64,000 nucleotides of DNA from Channallabes apus (Eukaryota > Chordata > Actinopteri > Siluriformes > Clariidae), in assembly GCA_030522415.1 (NCBI GenBank), contig CM060115.1, positions 10,356,491-10,420,490 on the forward strand, written 5' to 3'. The stretch's first letter is position 1. Each line of letters opens with the position of its first letter. A program made the position numbers and the translations under genes. This document shows, piece after piece, positions 46,126 to 58,136 of the stretch. The notes beneath the pieces were generated by a model. It was not told the origin of the DNA, ran no database searches, and worked only from the letters and a program-made list of their open reading frames with translations.

Positions 46126-46611
46126 GAGGTTTTTCTATTTCGCACCATACTGAGACAATTCTAAGAGGTGTCAGGCGAGCCCAAGCAGCGCCTATAGGAT
46201 TTGTGAGCTCCGATTAAACACAAGAGAAGAAGAGAAACGAGGAAATCAGTTTTTGCACCATGCCTAATATTACTCATATTTCTGAAATCTTTTTTTGAGA
46301 TTAACGCTCTCGTCTGCCTTCCTAGTTTATTAGCTATAGCTGTGTAGGTCAGATTTCTGACAAAACAGACAGCCTAAATAGTGGTCTACTTCCGCGTTCA
46401 GGAACGATTGGCTTTCATATCTTATTCGATGCGTAAAAGAATAAATAAATCCGTAAAAAAAATAAACTGTACTCTGCACCATCTCTTGAAGAGAACCTGG
46501 GCATAGTTCCTAAGCCTGGAACGATTGTGTTCTCACTGATCAAAATGAACCAGACCTGGGGTCTAGTGTTCTCGGAAACAATCAGTTTTAAATGTAATGT
46601 TTACCCCCTAC

Positions 46612-47040
46612 TAGTGGTGTCAAAAGTATTCACATTCATTACTTAAGTAGAAGTATAGATACTAGGGTTCAAAAATACTTCTTTAGAAGTTGAAGTATCA
46701 ACCCAAGCTTTTTACTTAAGTAAAAGTGTAAAAGTACTGGTTTCAAAACTACTTAAAGTATAAAAGTAAAAGTAACGTGAGGGGCGACAAAAGCATTAAG
46801 GTCTCGCTTTCTGATGATGCGATGGGGGTTGGGCGTTGTGCGCATTCTGATCATAAAAATAGAGTAACGAGGCTATTTTTAAAATGTAAGGAGTAGAAAG
46901 TACAGATAATTGCTTAAAAATGTAAGGAGTAGAAGTAAAAAGTCGGCTGAAAAATAATTACTCCAGTAAAGTATAGATACCCAAAATTTCTACTTAAGTA
47001 AGGTAACGAAGTATTTGTACTTCGTTACTTGACACCTCTG
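46612..47040. mobile_element. hAT-type MITE with 8-bp target duplication
   Basis: Ends tagtggtgtcaaaagta and (inverted) cagaggtgtcaagtaacg. Flanked by ccccctac at 46604-46611 and 47041-47048. The direct match happens to extend to 13 bp because the right flank continues tagtg. The interior is rich in AAGTA/TACTT motifs as in the 5790-6969 element, but the two are different families. Confidence 0.87.
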
Positions 47041-47226
47041 CCCCCTACTAGTGTAAACTAATCACTAGACTTGTGCTGATTGTTTATGACGACTCAATAA
47101 CGGCGGATCATACAGTTAACGATGACTGAGGAGCAAAGACGAGGGATCATAAAAGAGGACGCGACTTATCACTCGAAGATGTAGATAAGGAAAACGAATA
47201 TAAATAATCAAATAACTGAATAAGTA

Positions 47227-47249
47227 CATCTTCTTCTTCTTCTTCTTCT
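47227..47249. repeat. CTT trinucleotide repeat
   Basis: About seven CTT units. Next to it GGAGGTGCAAGGCGACAGTG (47251-47270) is a scrap of the tRNA-Val-like SINE head on the minus strand. Confidence 0.9.
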
Positions 47250-47272
47250 GGAGGTGCAAGGCGACAGTGCTA

Positions 47273-47482
47273 CAGTGCTGTGATTTCAAATGAAAAATCA
47301 TTTCAGTCCATTTATGATTTAACAAGGGGGGGAGGGGGGGCAGGCAATTACATTTTCACATAGAGCCAGATAGGTTTTGACAGTTTTTTTTCCCCCCTTA
47401 ATATATTAAATCATCATTTACATTGTGCATTTTGTATTTACGCACTCGGGTTATAGGGGGCAAATACTTTTTCACGGCGCTG
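47273..47482. mobile_element. Short Tc1-type MITE
   Basis: Left end TA-cagtgctgtga, right end tcacggcgctg-TA. The right subterminal GGCAAATACTTTTTCACGG is a known kind of fish Tc1 end. A G-rich run lies at 47327-47341. The left end is diverged, so the boundaries are less sure. Confidence 0.5.
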
Positions 47483-47843
47483 TACTCTTTGCAAGATGCA
47501 AGATCTCAGAAGGCTGAGGTTACACTACATGACTTTGGACAGGATTTTGTATAGTTTCCAGAATTGTGCCGATTCCGTTCTAGTCTGCACAAGGTGGCAC
47601 GTAATCTGTAAGTGCATATGAGGGGTGCAGACTCGAATCGTCAGGAGAACAGATTGAGAACGTTCTCCTCCATCTGAGTTAAGTCGAAGTATATCAGGCA
47701 TGTTCGATTCAGAACACTGTCGCGTAGGTTACACTGGTCACTGATTACAGAGTACCGCCAACAGCCAATAAACATAAAGGAGGCGGGATTGTGCTTGGGT
47801 CTCCATTCATTTATTTATTTATCTATTTACTGTACTTATTCAG

Positions 47844-48213
47844 GGCGGCGCGGTGGTGTAGTTGTTAGCACTGTCGCCTTGCACCTCCAGGGTCCGGGTT
47901 CGATTCCCGGCCAGGCTCGATTCCCGTCTCTGTGTGCATGGAGTTTGCATGTTCTCCCCGTGCTTGGTGGGTTTCCTCCGGGTACTCCGGTTTCCTCCCA
48001 CAGTCCAAAGATATGCAGATTAGGCTAGTTGGCGTTCCCAAATTGCCCATAGTGTATGAATGAGTGTGTGTGTGTGTGTGTGTGCTCTGCGATGGATTGG
48101 CACCCTGTCCAGGGTGTACCCCGCCTAGTGCCCGAAGTCTCCTGGGATAGGCTCCAGGTCCCCCGCGACCCTGAACACAGGATTAAGCGGTATAGAAGAT
48201 GAATGAATGAATC
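47844..48213 (+). mobile_element. tRNA-Val-like SINE, duplicated-box-B subfamily
   Basis: Full-length with GAATGAATGAATC tail. It has the extra GGCCAGGCTCGATTCCC, one base shorter than in the 11.2, 49.3 and 61.3 kb copies, and a run of TG repeats in the body. Slightly more diverged than those three. No clear target duplication. Confidence 0.9.
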
Positions 48214-48419
48214 ACAGCACTGTACAATATATGCACTGCCACATGATTGTCTGATTGAATAATGCAGGTGAACACATTTTCCCAAACACAGTAGTCAGTA
48301 AGCATGTGTCACAAGTTCTTATCCCTGTCCTGCTGTTACTTTCTTATACCGAGGTAACAGGAATCAGCTCTGTAATATGAATATGATTGGAATCAAGCTC
48401 GGTGAATGGAGTTACAGTA

Positions 48420-48790
48420 AATTCCGGACCAGGATAGAAGATGAAGGTTAAGGAGGGACGACGTGGTGAAAAAGAGAAGCTCGAACGAATGAAGTTGAGA
48501 AGTTTTCAGTTAGGGATATATATATATATTTTCCTCCCCACCACCCCCTTGCTCCAGAAAGAAAAAAAATACCATTTATCTCGCCTGGAGCCTACATTTG
48601 TCTTGGAGAAGCAATACAAACTCTATTTCCAGTGTAGAGCAATCAGCCGTGGGAGCTATCGATTTCTCGCCCAGCTGCGCCGCGCAAAATTGCTTCAGAG
48701 TGGAACGGCGGGAGGAACGGCTCGGGCCTCGGGCTTCAGCTGACGGCCTGCTGGTCAGACTCCGCTACCGAGGAGTGATTTAATTTGAAT
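48420..48790. other. Repeat-poor block, candidate conserved intronic element
   Basis: 48580-48780 is GC-rich and repeat-free (ATTTATCTCGCCTGGAGCCT, CCCAGCTGCGCCGCGCAAAA). Plus-strand frames of 60-100 codons cross it but have no splice sites that would make them exons of the host gene. Suggestion of conservation is from composition only. Confidence 0.3.
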
Positions 48791-49117
48791 CATTCATCAA
48801 AAACCTAATAGGATGTTTTAGTTATCATTCCAAAGTGTGCTGTTTAGGACCAGACGAATCCTGCTCCAAACTTACTTTCAACTCTGAGCAGCACTAAAAC
48901 ATCGATGTAAAAGCTTTTGCAAATGTACAGTACTGTATAGTCGTTAGCTAATCTATAAGGAACATCTTTACACGTCATGTACATTCGTGCAGTTACAGTA
49001 GCCGATACAGTGCAGATCAAGAGCTGGAGAATACAGGATGGTGTGCAAAAACATAATTTTTACGAACATTGAGGTTTACAGCAGAATGGCGAGATAACAG
49101 ACCGAAATAATCACTAC

Positions 49118-50394
49118 GGTTGGGTACCGAAAATCATATCTACAGTACAGTACTGTATATAATCGGTATAAACTAGAACCGAATCAGAACGCAGATTTCA
49201 GTGCCGCACTTCGGTGTCACTTAAAGGCCTGAGCCATGAAATGTCTGTCCTCTGGTTCTCTGAAACTGACATGAGAAGCATCATTATATAATATATTTAA
49301 TAATAATAATAATTATTATTATTATTATAGGCGGCGCGGTGGTGTAGTGGTTAGCACTGTCGCCTTGCACCTCCAGGGTCTGGGTTCGATTCCCCGGCCA
49401 GGCTCGATTCCCGTCTCTGTGTGTATGGAGTTTGCATGTTCTCCCCGTGCTTGGTGGGTTTCCTCCGGGTACTCCGGTTTCCTCCCACAATCCAAAGATA
49501 TGCAGGTTAGGCTAATTGGCGTTCCTAAATTGCCCGTAGTGTGTGATTGGGTGTGTGAGTGTGTGTATGTGTGTGTGCCCTGCGATGGATTGGCACCCTG
49601 TCCAGGGTGTACCCCGCCTAGTGCCCGAAGTCTCCTGGGATAGGCTCCAGGTCCCCCGCGACCCTGAACACAGGATTAAGCGGTATAGAAAATGAATGAA
49701 TGAATGATGCAGTTTCTAAAAATATGAATCCAACTGATCTTTACAGTAATTTGAGTGTCCATGTTGTTTTTACTGTACATTCCATCATTCTGAGACAGAC
49801 TTGTGAATGCATTTGCTCTGATGATATCCGGGCGCATTAGCTCGCTACCTTAAACATGCTTAAATTAAAATGCCTAAAGCTACATGGCTGTATTTTCGAT
49901 CAAAGGATTCCGACAGAACGACATGCAAGAAATGTCTTTCGAGGATTGCGTGTACAGGGGAAACACGTCAAACCTAATGAAACATTTAAGGACACACGGG
50001 ATGAACTTCAAGGCAGACGGATGCACCGTGTTTAACAGTTTGCAGACATTCGCTGGCTTCCCCGTGTGTGCCGATTCAGGAGAGGTGTCGTACTGTACGG
50101 CCAGATATGGTCATATTTTTGCAAAAAGGATTATTGAAATTTTAAGCTGGTTTGAAGAATACCAACTGCTTTGCTGTTATTGGTGTTAAATGATTCTAGT
50201 TGGGTTAGGGAGTATGCAAATGAGTTGTTTTGTATTTACTTATATTTATGTCTACCTTAAACCTTTTAATACAGTATATTGTTTAGAGTTTTTCAATAAA
50301 AAGTCATTCTCGAATGTTATCCACCATTTTTTGTCCATTTCTTGATAATCGATTTGGCACCGGAATCGTAAAAAAACCCAAACGATACCCAACC
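49118..50394 (+). mobile_element. hAT-like element remnant with BED-finger fragment, hosting a SINE
   Basis: Left end ggttgggtaccgaaaatc and right end aaacgatacccaacc are inverted partners; no target duplication is left. Inside, a frame at 49884-50189 includes YRGNTSNLMKHLRTHG, the second half of a BED-type zinc finger found at the N-terminus of hAT transposases. The upstream CxxC half and all catalytic regions are missing. A young SINE (49330-49706) has inserted. Confidence 0.7.
49330..49706 (+). mobile_element. tRNA-Val-like SINE, duplicated-box-B subfamily
   Basis: Full-length, nearly identical to 61318-61689. Starts after an ATT repeat and ends GAATGAATGAATG. It sits inside the hAT remnant, so it is younger than that insertion. 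Confidence 0.92.
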
Positions 50395-50668
50395 ATGTTT
50401 ATAACCATGTGGAGCAGAAAAGTATTTCAAGAAACTTGACAATGGATGGACTTAAGGACTATACCCGGAATTCGACCGAACTTTAATAAAAGTGTGTGTG
50501 TGTGTATGGGTTTGGTTGCACATGTTTTTGGATGCATGTCATTTCTGGAAAGAGTGTGAGATCCATTTTCTACAATAACAAATTTGACATACACACAGAC
50601 ACAGAGTTCCATTTTTGGAAGAGTTATTGGTTTAGATATCATCATAGTAGCACAACAAACTCTAATAT

Positions 50669-50709
50669 TCTCTCTCTCTCTCTCTCTCTCGCTCTCGCTC
50701 TCTCTCTCA
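50669..50709. repeat. CT microsatellite
   Basis: About 20 CT units with two CG interruptions. Confidence 0.93.
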
Positions 50710-51340
50710 GCTCCCAGAATGACATTTCATCCTAAGCCACATGTGGACGTGTCTCCCGGTGGCCTTTTCCTAATACAATGCAGAGCTAAAGCCCCAAAGC
50801 GAGCGCTGATTTTTATGAGGACAATTTGCACCAGTCGGACCACCGATAATACACCGAGTTTTAATTAAAACCTTTCACCTGCCACGGCATTAAATACGTC
50901 TCCGACTGAAAGCGCGGTGGAGAAGGAGGACTGATTTCCACTTCTTCGGGCATGCGGCGCAAATCATACGGAGCATTGTTTTTCGCCATATTAATAAAGA
51001 AAGCGACGCGGGCAGCGGTGGCAGGCGATGATTGTGGCATCGTTCAGCGACTCAACCTTTTGGGTGCAATTTCACAACAAATCACACGGCAACACTGGCC
51101 GCGCAATAAGTCCAGGCTGCTAAATGTGGACTTCTGTCTTAAGAAGGGAACTCGACGACGTAAAAAGAAAGGACGTCGTGATTTTGTCACATCACAAATA
51201 GCTGTAGATCAAAAGGGAGGACTTGTACATGAAACTTTGAATGAAACCAAGATTGATGACTGGCAGGTGCTTCAGCCAATCAGTCATTAATGCTTGGATT
51301 TCAGGGTTAATGGTGTTTGAGGCTATATAAAAAAAAGAAG
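50710..51340. other. Repeat-poor block, candidate conserved intronic element
   Basis: 50780-51060 is balanced in composition and repeat-free, with AT-core motifs (TTTTTATGAGG, AGTTTTAATTAAAACC) and CpGs. A 112-codon frame (50952-51290) crosses the end, but lacks recognisable domains. Regulatory role is inferred. Confidence 0.3.
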
Positions 51341-51759
51341 GCTTTGTTACACTGATCAGCTTTAAGATTAAAACCGTTAACGTTAAAACCACCCTGGTTT
51401 GTGTTCCTCTTTTGTGCTCTGGATCTTCAGGCCTTGGGTACACAGGTCCTCTAGGGGCATGCTGTTGTGTTTGGGATGTTAGAGGTGGATCCTTTAAGTG
51501 CCGTGAGCTGCGGAGTGGACCCTGTCGATGATATATTACAATGTTTTGAGATTTTTAAACAATAATGAGAAACAACATTTAGACCACACACACTAGGGCC
51601 GTCTTTTTATCCCACAGTTCAGAGTTAAATGAAGGCTATTTCACACGGCACCAATAAACTGACATAATGGCTTAAACATGCAATGACAACAAACATGGAA
51701 TGAATTATGCAGCTATCAATCTGGACCAGGACAATTTCACTTTTACTATATACTTGGGT

Positions 51760-52526
51760 ACCTGCTAGGTGTTGTATCGTTCATATTTGCTTGGTCAGAA
51801 TGGTTTAAGCCACCAAAATAACGTTTTATTGATAAACTGCGCAGCATTCGCCAGCGTGAACACTCCCGTTAGTAACGAGGCGAATAAGGAGCTAAACTTC
51901 AGCCGCAGAATGAGACGCTGCGCAATAAGGAGCCAAACGAATCGGAAACTGCGAATAAGGAGCTAAACTTCAGCCTCGTGTGCTTATGGGCATCATATCT
52001 TTCGCTAGAAAGTTAGAAACAGCCCTGGTTATATCCTTGCTCCTTTTGGACACCTTTCATGAAGTGTAATGGCCACGAAAGACGACACGATGGATATCTG
52101 CTTTGGTACAGCCCCACTGCTAGCCCTGCTAGTTGACGGAGTAGCATCGGGCCGCATTTTCATGCTCTGTGTGGTCGTGTGGGTGATGCGTTCATATAAC
52201 GGAGTTTGTGCTACCTTTTTTGTCGACAATTTCAACATCTTTGGATAATTTGAAACTCGAGGTTAGATTCACTTTCGTCGCTGCTTCCACTCATTTTTTT
52301 TTGTCGTCCTGGTGTCAAGTTTGCTTTGCAAAGTGCGGTAGGAAATTAACTTTGACCTGCACGGCACGCGCAAGCTGCACGCTGATTGGCTGTTGTCGTA
52401 TTGTTCTGCTCTGTGATTGGCTCTTAGATTAATCCATATCGAGCAAAAAATGTCTAGCGCTTATCATCATTTTTAAAATCAAGTAAATCGCGATTCGATA
52501 TGATATCGTTTATCGGCCCAGGCCTA
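51760..52526. mobile_element. hAT-like element remnant inside the Tc1 copy
   Basis: The right end is clear: ATCGCGATTCGATATGATAT followed by CGTTTATCGGCCCAGGCCTA. No matching left end or 8-bp duplication was found, so the start is approximate. A 25-bp segment at 51880-51904 is repeated at 51951-51975 with a worn third copy between. No transposase motif is intact. Confidence 0.5.
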
Positions 52527-52534
52527 AATGAGCG

Positions 52535-52618
52535 TATGACTGTCCCCTGCGATGGATAGGTTCCAGGCCACCCGCAACCCTGTATACACGATAAAGCGGT
52601 ATAGAGGGCGAGAGTGAG
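52535..52618 (+). mobile_element. 3' end of the tRNA-Val-like SINE
   Basis: CCCTGCGATGGATAGGTTCC, CCCGCAACCCTGTAT and AAAGCGGTATAGAG are the family's last 80 bp, with an internal deletion. Confidence 0.65.
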
Positions 52619-52944
52619 AAGGTCTGGTGCATCCCATGGGTGCTTGATTGGATTGAGATCCATGGAATTTGGAGGCCAGATCAACAGCCTTGAATTCGTC
52701 GCCTGCTAAGCCTCATACGCGGCAGGCTGTGATGCACTGGGTGTTCTGATACCTTTCTATCATAGCCAGCATTGACTTTTCTGTGGGATTATTCTAAATG
52801 GGTTTTCCTGTGGATTCTTGGTTGCCCATGATCTTGTCGCCAGTTTACCTGGATATAATTAATAATAACTGTTCTTTGTTACACCTGGTGCTGGTGTTCA
52901 TGTTGTGGCTGATCGTGTACAGTATATTACAGTACTTCTTTGCA

Positions 52945-53105
52945 TCTTGTTAGTAAGCTGGGGTCAGAGCAGGGGATCCGCCTTAATACAACACCCATGG
53001 AGCACTAAGGGTTAAGTGCCTTTCTCAAGGGCAGTAGTACAGATGTACAGAACTAGTGTCGTTCAGTACCCAGAGCTCTAACCTTTGAACCGACCCTACT
53101 CACAG
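52945..53105 (-). mobile_element. Partial SINE of the 41.05/58.75-kb family
   Basis: Plus strand reads AGCTGGGGTCAGAGC, GGAGCACTAAGGGTTAAGTG, CTCAAGGGC and GTTCAGTACCCAGAGC, the same order as in the other copies. Both ends are worn. Confidence 0.6.
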
Positions 53106-54499
53106 ATGAGTATGTTGTAGTACTTTGGCAAATTTCTGAAACGTCAGCAGAAATCACAAGACAATCTCATTTCGTTCCAAATGAAAGCAGCGTATCTCAT
53201 CTAGCAAACTTGCGGAAATGTAAAACGAGTTGAGCTACATGATGATTGTTATATAACAGACGTTGCTAATATATCACGGTGTCTAATTAAACCCAGTATT
53301 TTATTTTTGGCTCAGCTACTGTCACTCTGCAAGATCTGGCTTTCATGTGTGTGCATTTACTGTGGTGACATCTGAACAAGTGACATCTGGTCTGCCATAC
53401 CAACCCTTTGCACCTGCGGCATGTCTCGGAGCAATAAATCCCTAAATCCTGCCACTACACCCCACCAACCCACCAGAACAAAAAAGAAAAAAAAAAAAAG
53501 CTTGCATCTTCAAACGGCAAAATTTACGATTTCCAGTATGGTGCCATGGTTGAAATGCTTAGCCCGAGGCCACGCTCATCCTAGCTAATCACTAATACTT
53601 ATGCTTGATCGTATCCCGTAGTGCATGCATATTCTTCATTCGATGATATACAGCCAATAGTTACTCCACGACATCAGGGTTGAGTGAGGTAACCTGCCCT
53701 TCGGCCAATCTCTGCTATGAACAGCTGCAGTTTTTATGAACACGGATATAATAAATGTAGAAATTGTGCCGGCGGTTTAATTGGTAAAAGTAACTGTTTC
53801 GTTCTCCGTTCTTCAGCTTGGCTGTATAATCGTACTGGCTTTTTGTCAGTTCTTCATTTCACAATGATCGATCTTACTCAGCGGGCGCCAAAGGACATTC
53901 TGGCGAAGACAAATAGCCTCATCTGTGATCTTAGTGAAGTCATTATGCCATCTAACAGCTCATCAAAGTTTTAAAAAATGTAAAGGAAAACTGGGCAGTG
54001 AACACCAAGGCAGGACAAAACTCTTCCATATATTTTCTTTTGCCTATTTCCAAGGCAAATATGCACTCAAACATAAAGGTGCCAACATTTTAGAGTGATG
54101 TCATAGAACATTTTTGGTTTCCTAAAAAAACCTTGTGATAAATGGATGCGCCAAAGAAAAAAAATACAACTACAAATATTAATTCGAAGTGAAAACTTTG
54201 TTGGAGGGGCACAAAGAGTTTGTTCGGGAAGAAGAATTGGCTAAAAGGTTATTTATAGAGGAATTATGGACTTAAATATTCTTTAGAGAAGATTCATGAA
54301 TGCAGAGGTTCTTTAGAAATAAATATTGGACTGAAAGGTTGTTTAGAGAAGTGTCAGTGGTTCCCAATGGAAGTTCCCAATGGAGTAGAAGGTTCTTTAG
54401 GGTAGAAACTTAAATCAAAAGGATAATAAAAGAACAGTTGTAGACTTAAAGGTCTTTAAGAGAAGAATCATGGACATCATTGTTCTAATAATAGACTGA

Positions 54500-54950
54500 A
54501 AGGCTTGAGAACTTACTAGTACTTTTGAGAACTCTAGTCGTGCTCTGTAGGTCCTCTCCCATCAAACACAATCATACACAATCACAAGCTAACAATAGAT
54601 AGGATTTAATTACAATATATCTCTATATTTTAAGTGCAATACATAATCCTAGGATGCAATACATTTATAACTCTATAAGCCCAATGTACAAAGTGTAAAA
54701 TCTAGTTTCTGTAAATGTGCAATACACTACTGTATGTATAGCTTACGTCTTAATTCTTGCATAATATATCTCGGACTGCTCTTATTTACTGTATATTCAT
54801 GTATATACACATACACATCCTCATATTTACCACCCTGTCATTTATGTGGCATAAACAGGACCTGGGTACTAATTTCGTACCATAACATGGAAGTGTGCTG
54901 GTATGACAATAAAGAATCCTTGAGAATTGTCAATGACTGGAGCATTCCTG
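54500..54950 (+). mobile_element. Insertion interrupting the 30-bp array
   Basis: Non-repetitive 450 bp within the array. Its end, GGTATGACAATAAAGAATCC followed by TTGAG, resembles the 3' end of a fish retroposon. No head or target duplication recognised. Confidence 0.4.
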
Positions 54951-55760
54951 ATGGAAGTATAATGGACTAGAAGGTTCTTTACAATAAAGTCATGGACTGT
55001 AATACTGTAGACTTCCTGGATTGGAAGGTTTTTTTAGGGCAGAAACATGGGACCTTGATGTTCATTAAAAAGCCTTTAAGGTTCTTTAGAGAAGCGTCAA
55101 TGAATTACGGATTTCAAATTGGAGTGGATGGACTGGAAGGGTCTTTACAAGAAATCCATGGACTGGATCATGGAAATGGAAATCCGTGGACCCAAAAGAG
55201 AAGAAAAAAAAAACTGAAACGTTGACTGGAAGGTTCTTTGGGGGGAAAAGTTAATTTTTTAATGGCAAGGAAATGGACTGATATATTCTTTAAGGTAGAA
55301 ACCTTTAGTGTAAGGTGTTTTAAAGTAGAATGATTGAGTGAAAGGTTCTTTAGGAAAGAATCATGGTATTGACGGTTCTTTACATAAAAGTCATTAAATG
55401 GAATGTTCTTTAGGGCAGAAACATGGACCTGGGGCTTCATTCGAAGTAGTATTGCAGTCCTAAAGGTTCTTTAGAGCAACGTCAATCACAAAATAATTTC
55501 TTAATGGAAGTGTCATGGACTGCAAGGCTCTTTAGGAAAGAATCATGGACGAACATGTTCTTTAATGTAGATTCATAGACCCAAAAGTTTGCAAGAAAAG
55601 AATTGTTGGAGTGAAAGGTTCTTTAGCAAAGACTTAAAGGTTCTTTACAAGAAAAGCATGGACTGGAAGCCTCTTTAGGGAAATAATATTGAATGCCTTG
55701 AATGTTTGTTAGTGTAGATTTGTAGCCCCATTAATTTATAGAAGAACCAACTGTGGACTG

Positions 55761-56060
55761 AAAGGTTCTTTAGAAAAAAGAATGGACTTGATGGTTCTTT
55801 AGAGAAGAATAATTGTATGAAAGGTTCTTTATGGAAAAAGCAATTGACTAAAATGTTATTGAAGGTAGAAACCTGGAACGTAAGATGTTTTGGAGAAGAA
55901 CTGTTGGGTGAAAGGTTCTTTAGAAAAAAGAATGGACTTGATGGTTCTTTAGAGAAGAATAATTGTATGAAAGGTTCTTTATGGAAAAAGCAATTGACTA
56001 AAATGTTATTGAAGGTAGAAACCTGGAACGCAAGATGTTTTGGAGAAGAACTGTTGGGTG
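55761..56060. repeat. Tandem 150-bp higher-order duplication
   Basis: 55761-55910 and 55911-56060 match at 149 of 150 positions; the only difference I find is T at 55881 versus C at 56031. Each holds five 30-bp units that are themselves diverged, so this is a recent unequal-exchange event. Confidence 0.95.
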
Positions 56061-56839
56061 AAAGGTTCTTTAGCAAAGACACATGGACTCAAAGGTTCTA
56101 TAGACAAGAATCATTAACTGAACGGCTCTTCGGAGACACCTCATGGATTGGAAGAATAATGGACTGAAAGTGTTATTGACTGAAATGTTCTTTAGAGACA
56201 AATCATGAAATAAAAGTCATGGAGTAAACATGCCTTCGAGATGAATTATGGACTCAAAATAATGAACACTACAGTAGGTTCTCTAGGGAGAAATTGTCAA
56301 ATGAAAGATATTTGTATGGTACAACCATGGAACGAAAAGATGTTCAGAAAAGATTTATGGACTTGAAGGTTTTTTACAGAAAAAGTCTGGACTCTGAAAT
56401 GTATTTTAGAGAAGAATCATGGACTGAAAGGTTCTTTAGGAAAGTAGAACTGCTCTGAAGAACAATTAGGCTTTTATCATTGCCAGTGAACCTTATAAGA
56501 ATATATGACAAAATAATATTCTAGATAATCATTCTAGATAACATTAATACAGTAGAAATCCACGCAAATAAGAGGTAAGATCATTTTGTTTAAAAATGCA
56601 TCATGTTCTAAGTAAAGTGTGCAAAATAGACATCAGTGTTTCATATGTGGGTGATTTTATATGGATCATTACAACCAGCCGTTTCTTCTATTTCACATAC
56701 AGTGTCATCACTTTGTTAAAAAACAGAACACATGTGGGTCCCTACATTGTTCCTAATGACTCCGAGCTCGTAGGGTGTCTCATGCAAGTGGGTTCCATAA
56801 TCAGCAGAAATGAAATCATGGTAACTGGTACAGATTAGT

Positions 56840-57130
56840 GTTCATTAACTGTTAGCCATGCTAGCGTTATTAGATGGGCTTACTTCAAAGCCGCGGTATG
56901 TCTCAGTTGTGGGTGTGTGTGTGGGAGGCTGCAGCATGATTAGTATGATTATGATTATACGTGGAAATTCTCACACAGAGCCGACAAGTGGAGAGGGAAT
57001 TTGCGCAGCACGGATGAATAATCACGAAGAGCTCGGCAAATGGATACAGACGTTCATATGCATCGTTACAAAACGCCGGCATTTCTGCCCTAACACAATT
57101 AGAAATGTATTGTCGTGAAATTATAGGGCA
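56840..57130. other. Repeat-poor block, candidate regulatory DNA
   Basis: Repeat-free sequence with TGATTAGTATGATTATGATT, TGAATAATCACG and CATTTCTGCCCTAACACAAT. An 86-codon frame crosses it without domain signs. Conservation cannot be judged here. Confidence 0.25.
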
Positions 57131-57339
57131 TTATTCAGGGTCAGGTTTGTGAGGTCATGGAGTGTGTTTAATCAGGTTTCACACCGAATCAGGGAGGGTT
57201 GTTGATTAGCTTGCCTTGTGTATTTCCGACGTGTTGGGGGGCTTTAATGACTACTTTTGAAGATCGAAAAAGCAAATCAACAAACAAATTGGTCTGTGTT
57301 TCAAGAGCGGTCTCGAACACAGCCTTCAGTTGATGTACA

Positions 57340-57660
57340 CAGCACTAACACCACCACTGGGTGAATTGAATAACACTGATTATTACTTATGTAGCAGGAA
57401 ACTGGTGATCGAACCATGGCCACCCACATGGCTCCATCTATGCCTATGGGGATCAAAGACCAGTCCATCTATTCCGATCCCAGAGAAAAGCCAATCTACT
57501 GTAGCACAACATAATTCTGGCCACAATAGAAAGATACAGTATCAAAACACCCAGCACACCAAAGTCTGCTGCTTTACAGGCAAAGAGTTCAAGGTTGTTG
57601 AATTCGACGTCCAGATCTCACTCCGACTCCGCATCCATAGGTTGATCTACTGAGAGCCAA
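57340..57660 (+). mobile_element. Possible Tc1-like (family C) fragment
   Basis: GTGAATTGAATAACACTGAT matches the subterminal part of the family whose better copy is at 51350-52917. The remainder is too diverged to assign. Confidence 0.3.
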
Positions 57661-58136
57661 CCAAACAACACAACACATCACATCACATAGAATCTGCCAC
57701 TAACTGGGCAGATTCTGGGTTGAAGTATGTTTTGAGCCAACGAACGGAGCTGTAGAAATACAGTGCGAGTATAAAGACTTGGATAAAAAAAACAGAAGAT
57801 TGACACTTAATCTTGGGATGCAGGATTTGATCCATAAATCACCTTGCAATAATTAACGATATACGATATGTAACTATTAAATGTACCGAACATATTTATC
57901 AAGGTTAACAGCAAATGACGGCACAAATGATAATAAGAGAATATTTGCCAATATTTATTTATCAACTCAAAATAATATATTGACCAACCCTACATAAATT
58001 TTTATGACTCTGTGTATACAGTATTACCTGTAATAGTTTATGATGAATTAGTTGCACAGGTTATTATACAGTTTATTGTGCAGCACTAACTTGGTCGTAA
58101 TGCGCGAAACATTTTCAACTAACCATTCAAATAGGT

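Larger units (their letters stand above)
51350..52917 (-). mobile_element. Tc1-like transposon (family C), split by a later insertion
   Basis: Ends TA-cactgatcagctttaag and ttgtggctgatcgtg-TA are inverted. On the minus strand, 52630-52684 encodes IWPPNSMDLNPIKHPWD, the conserved Tc1 catalytic segment, in which the expected glutamate (NPIE) is replaced by lysine. The two halves (51350-51540 and 52622-52917) are separated by a hAT remnant and a SINE piece. Inactive. Confidence 0.75.
53985..56460. repeat. 30-bp-period minisatellite, GGTTCTTTAG type
   Basis: Diverged units of about 30 bp follow a pattern like AAGGTTCTTTAGAGAAGAAT then CATGGACTGA. They run from about 54190 to 56450, with an interruption at 54500-54950. 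The array includes a nearly perfect 150-bp (five-unit) duplication. Since unit lengths are multiples of three, frames stay open locally; no conserved protein is implied. Confidence 0.92.

Noticed and set aside
49347..49643. Repeated protein-like frame MVSTVALHLQGLGSIPRPGS
   Set aside because: It is a chance open frame of the tRNA-Val-like SINE; identical frames occur wherever that SINE lies in a given orientation.
50952..51290. 112-codon plus-strand frame with a basic stretch
   Set aside because: No known domain and no acceptor or donor fitting the host gene phases; kept only as part of a repeat-poor block.
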